From Moniliophthora roreri (lineage: Eukaryota; Basidiomycota; Agaricomycetes; Agaricales; Marasmiaceae): a stretch of 64,000 nt of DNA. Below are positions 12,627 through 24,500 of the stretch, piece after piece; the first letter of the stretch is position 1, and the number at the start of each line of letters is the position of its first letter. The stretch covers positions 496,001 to 560,000 of the forward strand of contig LATX02000185.1 of assembly GCA_001466705.2 (NCBI GenBank), in the 5' to 3' direction. The notes under the pieces are model-generated. The model ran no database searches. It saw only the letters and a list, made by a program, of their open reading frames with translations, and was not told where the DNA came from. The position numbers and the translations under genes were made by a program.

Positions 12627-14527
12627 TCACAGGGGCTGCTCAAAGGCATCCAAACTATCCGCCAGCACACAGTCAATTCCTCCTTCCATCGTCGAGACAG
12701 GGAATATAAAAGCCAGAATAATCTGGTCTTCATCGACGACGTTGAACATTTCACTGAGAGTAGCGACATGCTCTCCATTCAACATACGGATGTTTTCTTC
12801 GTTGTTGCATTCCATATCCTCTTCAACATCCTTCCAGGAGAGCGGCGACGATGAGCTTGTCATGTCCATTTGACGCCAGTCAATAACTGCCATCTGGCGG
12901 GTGTGTGGAAAGCGTTCTTGGCCATGAGCCGAAAACTGGGTCTCGATATCCGAGCGATGTTTAACGAGATATGCTCTGATAATTGCACGAAAGAAGCGAA
13001 TGTCAACGTTTGTCTGTACAGGTCTGGCATCTACAAATACAATAAGTATGCGCTAATCTGGAATGAAACCCAGACCACGTACTTTTTAGATCTCTTTCAA
13101 GCCTAGCACAGTTCTCTCTATGACTCGTTCTCCAGCACCTCTTAGCACATTCTCGAGAGCAATACACAATACTCGAGCATCCTGAACATCGAACGTATTT
13201 CGGTTTGACTTTTTGGGAAGGCTCAAGCTTCTTCGGACACTACGGCAAGTAATTAGCAGGACTTCTCGATAGTGAAAAAGGACGTTTACCTCATCATATC
13301 CACACAAATAACCTCCCTCGCTTTCCTTGAAGTTACGATAAATTTCGCCGATTGCGACGACCCGGTATTCTATACGTTCCCAAGAACGCAAGAATGTTGT
13401 CCCCATCTTTCGCAAGAGCTTTTCGTCGCGCTCCCCGATGTGCAAGTGTTCGAACGATCCTAAAACTCGCCGCAAAACAGATGGGTATGCGAGGAACATG
13501 TTTACGTGGTCCACTAGGGTTGCAAGCGCGTCAAAGACTGGTCTGAAAAGGCGAGGAAAAGTGGATAAAATGCGATGCCTCCGATGTGCTTTCAAGCCTT
13601 GAAAGATAACCTTGAATAAACCTGCATCAAATGCTTCTGTTATCCAGGTTGGTCCTGGCATCATCCGGTGAAGGCTTGTGACAATCAACTGCGACATAAA
13701 AAATGCCAACTGTTCGAGTTTCTGGATAGTGATGGACTGGTGTAATGCTTTTGGCACGATTATGATGACAGAGAGAAGCTTTGTAAAAGCGTGGGTGCCG
13801 CCTCGATGAAGAAGGGAGGGGAAAAGAGGATTCTGGTCATGAATGCATAGAATGAACCACGTCATTTGGTCGCAAGACATGGCGAAATCGTCTCTTCCCT
13901 CTGGGTCATTGGCAGAACAAATGACCCGGCCTGTAGTTCGAAGAAAACTGGCTATCACGTCGTGCGAGTTGGAAGTGTGTAAGCAGACCAACGCATTCAC
14001 AAATTTCCTTCGCGGCATCCTCTGAATAATCAAAGAAGGCATCGAGAAGGCATGTCCAAAGTTCGACTGCGGCATGTGAATCGTCCAAAAGTTTGAGCCA
14101 TAGTTGGCTAATACGGGTTGGAAGTTCAGGGAAATCCAGACTTGAGTTCGTGAACTAGCTCCGTCGACCCGCTTTCGCGGCACTCAGAAAGGAATACAGG
14201 GATAACGCGGAGAGCTTTGTCCACAATGTCCTGTTCCACAGATGCCTCCGTTTCTTTGCCGATATGAGGAACCGTCTGCAGGAAGAAGTCAGCCCACGGT
14301 GCAAGACACGGCCCCCAATTGCTTCGAATGAGAATCGCGAGTCGATCTCCCGTAGTCAACTTTCGCGCTTTGCCCAGACATGACGCAATGGACGCGATAC
14401 ATGCAAGTGCATCGAGCGAGGTTTGGAGTCCCGGTGCACCGAGCCGTTGCAAATAAGAAACTGCATCGTGAGCATTCGGAAAACGCTTCACTGCTTGCGC
14501 AATAAAAAGATCAATTTTCTGGTCCAT
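12627..14527 (-). pseudogene. MYND zinc-finger paralog C, frame-broken
   Basis: Splice sites match copy B exactly in position and phase: first exon 14527-13290, 50-base intron, second exon 13239-13083, 52-base intron 13082-13031, last exon 13030-12627. The MYND finger is intact (RCSGCSSIVYCSRECAKRCW, then HRENC). However, the first exon changes frame twice: near 14127-14140 (a stop follows LKSGFP while the homologous reading resumes as ELPTRISQLWLKLL) and near 13960-14010. Its length, 1238 bases, leaves a remainder of two where copy B leaves none. The good zinc finger and splice sites suggest recent loss, or sequencing error at two sites. If the breaks are errors this is a second working MYND gene. 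Confidence 0.65.
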
Positions 14528-15324
14528 GGATACTCGCTGTGGGGGAAGATGAGGATAGCGACAGTTGCTCCAGTTTTGACAAAACATACCGCTTTTTATT
14601 GGGAGAATAGCAAGCTAGAGTACTTGCGAAGTCCAGAAGCTACTAATTAATCGATAGAAAGGGCGAGAGAACTGGGTTAGCCTAGTTTGCTGGGGCACTC
14701 TCGAGAGGGCCCGTCCAGAAAGTTGATGAGCTGGCAGGGTCCGGCCATTTGGGATTTATAAGGAAATTAGCCGAGAAGTTGAAGGTGGTAGTACTTTCAA
14801 CTTGAGATTTTCGTTTTCGAACTGCGTACTTTTTGTTTGTCATGCGTACTTTTGTTGTATTTCGAACATTCGTTGTTGTACTTGACATTGATTGGATCCT
14901 GGGAAAAGATTATTCAGCTCGCCTACTGCTTATGGCATAGCATGACACCTCCACTGTCCACTGTCCACATCTCTCGTCTGACTTGCTCACTACCCAACTT
15001 CTCCCATTCCAACTTTAGCTTTGCGTAACATGTTTCTTCAGCGTGCCTATCTTCAAAACGGATAACTGTCATCGTCGAACGCGGGAGATGCTGTATATAC
15101 CTCACTTTGCTCTGCACGAACTCGTTGACATTTGGAAACCAGACAAGCTATCGTTATCTCGGTTCCCGGTACTGTTATCAAATTCATTCAGTCTACCGTA
15201 CTATTAGCTAGTGAATCAGATTTAACGCGCCACATTTTGGTTGGCAGTTTCGACCCACGATGACAGCCACGCTTCAACCTCACGACCAGCACCTCAATGC
15301 CATCAGCTCGCTATCCTGATTCCC
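14528..15324. other. Intergenic region
   Basis: No gene recognised between the MYND array and the first cullin-like relic. Nothing repetitive was seen. Confidence 0.4.
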
Positions 15325-15776
15325 AAACCAACTTGCCAGCTCTTTGACGATATCTGGTCAGACATCGTTACAGCACTGGATTGTCGCTCAAGCGGTTTTA
15401 CGCCCACCATCGACACCCAGACATCCACAAAGGCATATACAGCTTGCTTCAACTTGATCGTCATGCGCCTTCATTCCACGGACTTGTCGCTAACAGAGTT
15501 GCGGAACACAGAGCCCTGGTACCTTTATACAGACCATCAGGCAATAGGATCGATACGAGCCATTCACACAAATCTCTACTGCTCTACGAAAAATTGGGTG
15601 CCTACTTTGCTAATGTCACTCATAACCTAATACCAAGTCGTTGGAATTGCGATACCGTGGTCTTTCAGGCCTATGCTACTGCGGCCAAAAACATTGATCG
15701 GGCTCTAGACCACTTCCAACCAACGATTCGGAATGTCATGGCGAGACGAAGGAAGAGGATGGCTTATCAAACATAG
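15325..15776 (+). pseudogene. Cullin-repeat-like gene relic 1
   Basis: Collinear with the intact gene at 55893-56750. FDDIWSDIVTALD and TKAYTACFNL lie in one frame to about 15525. The match then continues in another frame as PLYRPSG, HKSLLLYEKLGAYFA and FQAYATAAKNIDRALDHF, ending at a stop at 15776 before the last third of the family protein. At least one frameshift plus truncation make this a pseudogene. Confidence 0.7.
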
Positions 15777-16079
15777 GTCCGAGATTGGGCAGCCAGAGAG
15801 ATACGCAGGTGAGAGACTTTGCGTAGTTAAAATGCTCAAGGTATGCGATACCTTCTATAACTCGCTTGAGATTAGTGCTGTCCCATCGGTAGCCAAATTG
15901 TGAATGAATCATGGTGACTGCGACCTAGAATTCGAAGAAGACGATATAAACTTCGCTGCGGGACGTGCAGCACCTCAGGTATCAGCTATAAAGCCTACCC
16001 ATGATCCGCATAACCGGCCTGCGATCCATTCCATTACAACTGCAAGATGTATCGTGGACCATCCCTCGAATCGGGTTTA

Positions 16080-16766
16080 GAGCACCGTCCTTCCAATCCT
16101 GGACCAGCTGTTCCACTACAGCGACTCCGTCGCCACAAGTCAGTCCGCAATCGACGCCAAGACGTACACCAAAGCATACGATATGTACTACGTGATTTCT
16201 TTTCCAGCAGATCCTGCAGATGCAGAACCCAGAACTGGCAGTGAAGTATACAAGGGACAAGGGTACCATGCACCGATTCCCTTTGCTTTACGGGGAACTG
16301 GATGCGTGTTTCGTCGAAGTCGTTGGCAGTCTACGGCAGCGGCAGCGCCCATGGGACTTGCGGACAGCGGTCCTGTCATTCCAAGCATACACCAGAGCCG
16401 CGAGGACCGTTAACAGGATTCTCAATCAATTTAATCGATACTACATTAACCATTTGAAGCAGGAAGGTTATGGATGGTTATCAACAAGAGGAAAAGTGCG
16501 GGTTGGCAAGCGCAGGTGAAAGTTCAGGCCATGGTCTGGGGATAGCAAGACGGCGCCGGGAAGCTGTCCGAGTTTGAGACTTACGCAGAGGCGGGATCGC
16601 CTTTGACGAAAGTTGTCTCGATTTATGCGACCGCCCTTCGCAGGTTCAGAACGGATCTCATCGAGCAGTTGGACCTGGAAGTGGTTATGGAACACGAAGT
16701 AGCGGAGTCTGAGAGGAAAGAGATGGAGGATATGTTAAAGCAGATCAGATTTCTTCCGAATCACTA
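16080..16766 (+). pseudogene. Cullin-repeat-like gene relic 2
   Basis: A second, fuller broken copy, 300 bases after the first. Segments in three frames follow the intact copy at 55.9 kb: LPILDQLFHYSDSVATSQ and DAKTYTKAYD, then LLYGELDACFVEVVGSL, FQAYTRAARTVNRILNQFNR and LKQEGYGWL, then YAEAGSPLTKVVSIYATALR and RFRTDLIEQLDLEV, ending at a stop around 16766. It spans nearly the whole family length, so frameshifts rather than truncation disabled it. Confidence 0.7.
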
Positions 16767-16830
16767 AGTGAACGACGAGAACAAATAGATTGATGTACAC
16801 GGATACAATGCTACACGTAGAATCACATCT

Positions 16831-19800
16831 TCAGGCAGAAAAGACTGGGAATTCCCCGATCCGCAGTTTAGTGGACTAGGTGAAGTGGGAACGTTAGTAC
16901 CAGGAATTTTGTTCTGTGAGAAATACGTACACCATAGGGAGTCAGCTTGATTGTCCTCACTTGGCCGATACACGCCGGGTTCTGCGGAGGCGGGGCGGCA
17001 AAACTTTTCCCTGCTTCCTTCCATGTAATTGGGCACGCTGAGACCTCGATTGCCACCGGAGGTATGTTGGGACCAAAGATCGGAGATGGTAGTTTACCAT
17101 TAGCGGGAGGTGAGCTGATGAATTTGAACGTGCTGGGATCAATGGCAAACTGCCAGTCCGAAGTAGCGTCGAACTGATAGTCTGCAGCTCTGGGTTCCCT
17201 CGAGTTGGTTTTGAGAATGGAAGAAGTATAGGAAACTGTGCGTGGTCAGATGTGTGTATTGGATACGTATATGATTGGACGTACTATCCATGGCATAGTG
17301 GAGAGGTCCGCGATGAACGGCAATCGACCCGTGAAGACGAGCTTCAGTTGTGATTGCGGGCGTCAGATTAAGCACGAAAGTCGTCGTTCCAGCGGGAATT
17401 GATATAGATTGCAGTCCACCTTTGGGAGTCAGTGGCTTCTGTGCAGCACCATTGATGGAGATTGTGCCATTGACTACCCAACTTGGAATGCGAACGAAGT
17501 GTGTGTAGCCCGAAGTTGCAGTGATCTTCGTGGTGACAACATCGCTGAATGGGTAAAGCGTATCTACTTGCACAGTCACTTTGTTATCTACATGGATTTG
17601 TTGGTAGTCAGCAAAAAGAAGGCAAACGGTATCGCCTGCTTACTGCTAGAGAGTGTAGTCGCGACTGAGATAGGCCCGTGGTACACTTGAACAAGGGAAG
17701 CTCGATCGCCCGTAGTCAAGAACGAGTGGGAGATGAACTTAGGCCAGCCTTGAGGATGGTTTACAGTACAGCACCTAAATAATCGTTAGCGTATTTAATT
17801 TATCTCGATAGGAAACATACGGATAATATGGCTCAAGTCCAAAAACGTTAGCGTAAGGGCTGAAGAGGCCAGTTAAAACTCTGAAAGCATGCGGGTGGAT
17901 TGAAAATAGACACACCCATCGACGTAGAAAGGGTTTCTAGATAGTATACTAAGCGTCTCATGATACTGTAAGCAAAAAAGAATACGTACGGTGTCATGTT
18001 TCGAGACGCTATTTGGTTTTGCTGTTGATTGTACTGGTGGGCCCACTGATCTATTCAAACTGATTAGGATCTCCGCGACGATCGGCGGTGCAGTACTTAC
18101 CTGCAGTGAGGGTAGCGGGGAGTGCATTGTAAGCCATTTTTTCTGCCTGGAAAGGCACTCGTGTTAGAGAAGTGAATCTACCAATCTAATGCGACTAACC
18201 TTATCCAAATATTTAAGATCTCCCATAATTTGGAACAGATACGAGGATCTGTAGTGCTTTCAGCATCAAACGAAGCGTTTCATATCCCGATACATACGAG
18301 AACATCATCTCCTGCATTCGAAAGACATTCTTCAGATAATCATTCATAATATGGTTCCCAGGACGTACCACGATGGAGCACAACTCCGTTCTTCGATGGT
18401 ATCAGTTACCCATGGAGATGATATCAAGTTGCGCTTACCCCCGGGTTGCCTCGAGACCTGCGAGATATTCATCCGCCGAAAAGCAGCCCGAAGGGCGGCC
18501 GTGGTACTTGTAGAGAAGATCCCATCCTTGGCTTGTCCTATCCAGGTCTGAGTGAAGATTTAGTTTACGCAGATGCCTGGAAATGAAGATACTATACCGC
18601 TTTGGTTGTGAGTGAAACGCCACGCAGCCGGTAATGCTTTGATACCCTCTGCGAGGTTTACGCCGTGCCACTGTGTACTCTGTGAGCGAAGAGGGGCTGA
18701 TGCGGAGGATTCAAACCTACCGATAGCCCATATCCGGTTGGGTTCCTGAGAGTATCAACTGTTTTATTTGTTATTGATAAAAATGGCAGCTTGCCCGAAT
18801 CGCGTACCAGCAATAGTTGGGAAGTTCTAGGTGTAGTATCAGCACGAGTGCTCAACTATGTATGCTTTCGAATACCTCGGTTTTGAATACTTCCTCCCAG
18901 GGGACACCCGCATACTTGATTTGTTTCATTGTATCGATCAGAAGCGCCTCCTGTCCATTCGGATGGTGATCATACAACCTGTTGTAAGCTCAGCATACCA
19001 ATGAAGCAACGAAGAAAACACAAGAGCGAGAACATACCACTCCAAGGTCATAACAAAGTCTGCCCATCGGGTTTGCGTCCAGGCCTCCATGCCTTGCTTG
19101 TTGTGTAGCATGGTGTTGGCAGCTTTGACAAACTTGTGCAATGCGTTGACAACCTTGTCGGTTTGAGATGGGTCGTACTCTATCATCTGGATAGCACCGA
19201 ACATGAATGGGTATCTAAAGGGATGAGTAAGTTAGACTTGTCAGTATGAACGGAGATACTGACGACTGACCTCCCCCAAAAGTATCTCGGGTACTGTGCA
19301 CTATTGGTTTTCCCAGCCTCAGGACCAAGCCAGCCACCTGATTCTTGGTGGTCGATCACGTAGTCCAGGAAATCTTGAACCTTGTTCAAGATTACATCGT
19401 GCTCTGCCAAGACAGCAGCTGGAACGGCTGCATTCTGAAAATATGGTCAAAAATTATTCAGTACATGATAGCGGGTGACTCACAAACCAGTAGCTTCCAG
19501 CTATAGAAATTGACTAATCAGCCAAAAGGGTTGCATGAAAGGGATCAATATTGGCACCTTCTTCAAGTGTAGAATAACGCGACGTTCCTCCAATCCAATC
19601 GCTTTGAGAAACGCTTCGCGCCTAATTCAGCATTCCAAGCATGACTATCGAAGAATGATGACGCACTAAGCATAGAACTCATGCTCGTGACCACCGAGAC
19701 CGTTCATTTGAACATTAAGCTTATCGAGCATCAGTATGTCAGTACTACCCTTCACGCTATACGAACAGTTATCTGACCTGATCTACGAGCCATCCTGAAG

Positions 19801-19969
19801 GCCGGACGTTTCCTAGAGGGATTGTATCGTATTTCTTAGGAAGAACTTGGGAACGGTCAGCTTTCTCTATGCATTTTACGACTATTGAAAAGTGCTTACG
19901 ATCTCCCTGACTATATACTCCTACCAGCGCGCTGAGTACACAGGTAACTGCTAGACGTACGCCTTTCAT
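16831..19969 (-). CDS. Secreted GH127/DUF1680-type glycosidase (beta-L-arabinofuranosidase-like)
   Basis: A minus-strand gene of about 20 short exons; start at 19969, TGA at 16831-16833. It opens with a hydrophobic signal peptide (MKGVRLAVTCVLSALVGVYS). Landmarks in order: VRPSGWLVDQ, HEHEFYAYV, DWIGGTSRYSTLEEAGSYWF, YPRYFWGRYPFMFGAIQ, LYDHHPNGQEALL, WHGVNLAEGIKALPAAWRF, DLLYKYHGRPSGCFSADE, TELC, KMAYNALPATLTADQWAHQY, PYYPCCTVNHPQGW, and a beta-rich C-terminus. In bifidobacterial HypBA1 the zinc-binding residues are a Glu-x-Cys pair and a Cys-Cys pair. TELC and PCC here fit both, supporting a Cys-nucleophile, zinc-dependent enzyme acting on plant arabinosides outside the cell. The exact substrate is inference. 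Exon joins keep frame throughout, so it looks functional. A 33-base in-frame segment in exon 1 (19867-19899) may be an optional intron. Confidence 0.85.
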
Positions 19970-21026
19970 GGTGGCTTGCAGTTCGCTACTCGATGAAGCT
20001 CAAATTTATCTTTATAATCGAAATCGAAGTGCGGTCGGCCCGGGTCTGGGATCCTCATGGTCGTGTGTCGGAGTGATGAGCGAGAGCGACGGAAGTTTCG
20101 TCCATCGTGACTGGGATGCTGATAATGCCGAGTGCTTGAATTTGATGGATGAGAAGGCAGACTTTGACAAGTAGATTCAATAGGTTTTTTGCGGAAGGCT
20201 TCTTCACGATGACACCATGAGGAGGTTCCTGGACTTCACATAGATAAAAGGGCCCCAGATGACCCACGCTCTAGGAAAGCCTTCGACGAGATTCCGAGGT
20301 TGCATGCTCCGGTATAAAATATATACTGAAAGGGGGGGAGTTCAGCGGAAGAATCAACCGTTTATCGCACATCGTACCTACTTATTATTCTCCTTGACAT
20401 ATAGCGGAAGTCCGTCTCGTAAGGCTCCCAGGAATGATAATTAAGTTGAATCTTGAGGCGGTACCGGTTTTTGTGTGAATGTGGTTGAGATCTTCGTGAA
20501 ATTGGTTGGCTGATGATGGTTGTAAGCCAACAGACGCGTCGCGTCAAACTATCCACCATAAGCATGTAACTCATTTCTTAAGCAGTCTATTTGGCAACCC
20601 ATAAATGCATATAGGGAAGGATGAACGAGGCGAAATAAAATAAACAAACTACACTGTCCGAAAGGGAAGAAAAAGAAAGCCCTGCTGCGTCTGTCTACAC
20701 TTCGAGAATTAACGGAACAATGAACGAGCAAGGGGGTGAAGTGAAGAAATGAAGCTACAGCAAAGCATAAAATAATGTATGCCGATATATAATGTAAGTA
20801 CTTATAGCGGAAGATGTGTATGTATAGCTCAAACCTCTACAAGGTTGTTCCAGTCCTTCCATCCATTTTATACACATGCACTTCCACATTCAGAAGCGCT
20901 TTTCGTCAATCTTTGGCCCAGAGAAAAGGAAAGAAGAAATAAGTACTTGTGTCGTATGATCCCAACTGCCTGCTCTGTGCGAGGTGCAAAAAGACTCGTT
21001 CGTCACCGTCATCGTCACCGCCATCA
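19970..21026. other. Intergenic region between GH127 and glycosyltransferase
   Basis: No gene recognised. It should contain the GH127 promoter (19970 upward; AT-rich TATA-like stretches near 20005 and 20312) and the 3' UTR of the convergent-side glycosyltransferase. Confidence 0.4.
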
Positions 21027-23557
21027 TCACCAGTCAATCCACTCTCCATACATATTAGGCCGCTCTCCTCTGATATAGCTCTCAAAGGTTCTCTTCAATA
21101 CCGTTGACCAGTCTAGATCTCGCTTGTCCTCGACAACGTCATCCAGTAGGTCTTGCGGTGGTCCTTGCACTCTTTCCTGACCTTGGCCGCCGGCGTTACC
21201 AGGCGAGCCCGCTTCGGCTTGATTTTTCAAGGCTACGCGGGCTATTCGTTCACCCGCAATGAAGCGGGGTCCGAGGTCAGGCCAATTCCGCATTGGGTCA
21301 AATGGCTTCCACCTGCACAACAAAACAGGTCGACACCAGATTCAAACGACTCTTAGGCCAATTGAGACTTACCAGAAGTTGTGGAAATGATACGAGTACG
21401 CTCCCTTGAAGAACCCATGGAATCCAAGCGTCTGCGGTGCGGCACTATTCTGTAATGGCGTATCAAAAAACTCGGCGAATCTGCAATGGCAGACAAAGGA
21501 AGAATGTCACACGTCAGAAAAACGGACATCTGTCACCGACTAACGTAAATGCTCACTCTGAGAAATAAGGCTGAGGCGGGCGATCCCTCTGGTAGTACTC
21601 CGTATTCAACCACGCCGAATCAAACAGCGCATCTGGCAGTCTCAACAGCAAGCCCTCCAGATACGAGTCCGCCAGGTATCTCGACACCGTCATTGGATGG
21701 AAATCCAACCCATTCCTCAACGCCGTTCGGAACAGGAAACTACCCAGTGCAGAACCCTTATGCATCCGAAGCACCGCTGTGTTGTACTTCTCCAACCGTG
21801 ACCATCGGTATGCGAATGCGCCCTTCCAGCCCCAAAGCTCCTCCCAATCCCGAAGGAAGATTGTATCAGCATCAAGGTAGATGCCTCCGAACCGATGACA
21901 CAGGACAAATCGTGCCATATCTGAGAGAATAACCGACAGCCTATCATACGTCGACGAAGACTTGGACCCCGTTCTGTTCAACATATCATCCTCGTCTGCC
22001 TTATTCGCTGCGGTCGTCGTCGAGTTGCCCTTATCCTCGGAAGTCGTCTCAGCCTCCTTCTCCTTCTGCTTCACATTGATGAGATGGCCACCAGAGTTGA
22101 ACAGGGAGTCTTGTAACGCTCTCCACTCGGCCTTGATTTCAGGTATGCCGTCTAACTGTTCAGTCGTATTCCAAAGTTTGAATTTTATCACATCCTTAAA
22201 TCTAGGATGTAGGAATGGGGCGGCCCAAGGGCTCACTTTCAGCGACTCGAACATGTCGTGCAACGCATTGGGATTAGGCACGGCTGCGGCTGGACCTGGA
22301 TTTATCCATAACCAGAACTGTGGACGACAGACGGGCGAGTCTGCTGGGTAGTCATGGAGGTGAATGCCGGTGTTTTGCGTAAAGAGGAAAGATAAGAGTG
22401 CGAGATAAGGTTTGTCGGTGAATGGGCCAGTCCAGAACATGTGGAAAATTCGAGGGTTGTCAGCATCACATGGTTCAGGTAATTCACTGCTGGGGCGGTG
22501 TTGGAGAGGTGGTGGTAAGCTGAACGGGGACTCCCATTCGGCACCGCGTTTTAAAACAAGGCCGGCATTGGGATCCAAACTCGCACCGGTTGGCAGTGGT
22601 TTCGGTATAGGCGGCGGAATGACCATGGAATGGCCCATTTCAGGTTCAGCGGGAGTGGAATTTGAAAGTTCCATGTAGATGTACTTCCAGTCATCCATAC
22701 TGCCTCTTCGCGATCGTTGCCCATTATCCAAGCCACCACCTAGCCTCAGTACCTCTAGGCAGTCACGAACATACTAGAAAATGTGAACAGTCAATATAGG
22801 ATGAAAATGAGTCAGGTTAACCCATACTTTTCCCGCCGAAAAGTCACAGTGCTTCATTACGATGTCCATGTCAGCGACACTGCCCGGAACTGGGCGTGGT
22901 GGATACGCGACATGAGGTGGTACGCTCTGTATGTCGAGGTAAACTCTTTTCGGTCCCATGCCAACACAATCGGTGTCTGCGTCTATTGAAACAGCAGGTG
23001 TTAACGAGACTGGTCTATACTTCGAAGGTGCCAATGGGGTCCGCGGCCTAGCTGGTAATGCAGGATTTCTGGGTGGCGTTGCAAGGCCAATTTGCTTTGG
23101 TACTGTGATGAAAACATATCAGAATCGTGTCATCATGTGCCTTCCCAAGAGAAAAGAACTTACTGGTATGCCGTGACGGGTAATGTCCGCTCTGGATCTC
23201 CCAATCCCATATCTTCTGCAAGTCTTCCCGCTGAAAAACTAGCGTCGGTGGATCCCCCACTGGCGTCCACGACTCTGTCCACTCTGGCGCCCCCACATTT
23301 CTCGAAAAGAGCATAACTGTCGTGACCATTGCCATACATGCCAAGCATATCAATAGCGGTGTACGCTTCCTCCCTACCAGCCTCGGTATTCGGAAATGTG
23401 TGTATCTTGAATTGATGTTTGGTACAATAACGCGCAATCTTCTGTTATGAACGCCTGGAATTGGTACAAAGACCGATTTTGTCCATGACCCCTGGGACTT
23501 GTGTCCCAGTTTTTCGTAGACTGCTGAATGAGTGGGCAACGCCACACTGCGGGACAT
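21027..23557 (-). CDS. Type II membrane glycosyltransferase (DXD, sugar-binding GT region)
   Basis: Five exons: 23557-23164, 23102-22828, 22773-21557, 21480-21373 and 21312-21027; introns 54-76 bases; about 759 aa. A single membrane segment lies near residues 65-88 (LLICLACMAMVTTVMLF) after a basic cytoplasmic tail, giving Golgi type II topology. The catalytic region has IFHMFWTGPFTDKPY, then SDMARFVLCHRFGGIYLDAD with the DXD metal/nucleotide-sugar motif at about residue 520, as in Gly_transf_sug (OCH1/GT32-like) enzymes. A conserved YVRDCLEVLRLGGG block lies before it. A Ser/Thr/Glu-rich insert separates the two halves. The transferred sugar and the acceptor cannot be told from sequence. No frame break was seen. 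Confidence 0.82.
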
Positions 23558-24500
23558 GGATTCGCCGTCGTGATATCGTGGCCGTAAAGTTTGTCGTCAA
23601 AGACAGAAAATGAGAAAATAGTGAGGAGCGTAGAGTAAGAGCTGTAAAAGTACGTGGAAAGTGGCTGTGCCTCCGTCTCTCTCGCCTCTACAGCTGCCAG
23701 CACCGCAGGGTTCTCACAATTCCAAAGTCATCCCCGACGATTTTCACCAGCTGTGCGCATCAAAATTCTTTTCTACAGCTTGATTTTTGACATGAATCTA
23801 GCAAATCAGAAGCCACAAGTGCGCAGTACTCGGACAGTCTTCCCTGCTTCAAGATCGCAGCACGGGAGCATGGACCGATTTTCCGGAATCTCCGTACCCT
23901 GGTCGTGAAGAGTTGAGAAATTGAAGAAAGACGTCATCACCCGGCAACTGACCCTGAGCGTCCCGGGACAGCACCATGCCACACCGTTGAGCAACAATTA
24001 CTCAACGTCGATCATTACCAGTAGCGCTTCTTCTGGCAAATTCTACTCGAGCTCTGCCTTGATGAGGGTCGCAGTTGAGTGTTCAAAGTCTGGTGCACAG
24101 GTTACCCTAAACCGATTTACGGTGACTCTTGGGTTGCACTTGGGGCTTGAGTACATTCACCCCAATGTCGAGAGGACGACACCGTTGATAACGCCGAGGC
24201 ATCTCCAATGCTATTCAGAGCTGATGGCAACGGGAGCGATTACCGAAACTACGGGATCATCGACTCGGCGCTATGTACAGCGTCGAACACCAGTGAAGAC
24301 AAAGAAGCATTATGAAATGAAAGGTGAGCATGCATCAGTCGCTTTGGATGAATAGATCTTGACCAAAGTCTGAAAACACACAAGTCAGCAAATATCCTTG
24401 GAACTTGGTGCAAAGAATAAGGCAGGACGAGCCCAACCCTAAATTCATTCGCATACACCTTAGAACTACATGCCAGATACAGAAACGAAAGAAAGCAACC
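23558..24500. other. Intergenic region
   Basis: A 144-codon plus-strand frame (23921-24355) is present, but it has no recognisable motif and no splice support, so I do not call it. Confidence 0.35.

Noticed and set aside
18680..18720. tRNA-like T-loop sequence (GATTCAAACC)
   Set aside because: It falls in a GH127 intron and no acceptor stem or anticodon arm can be drawn around it.
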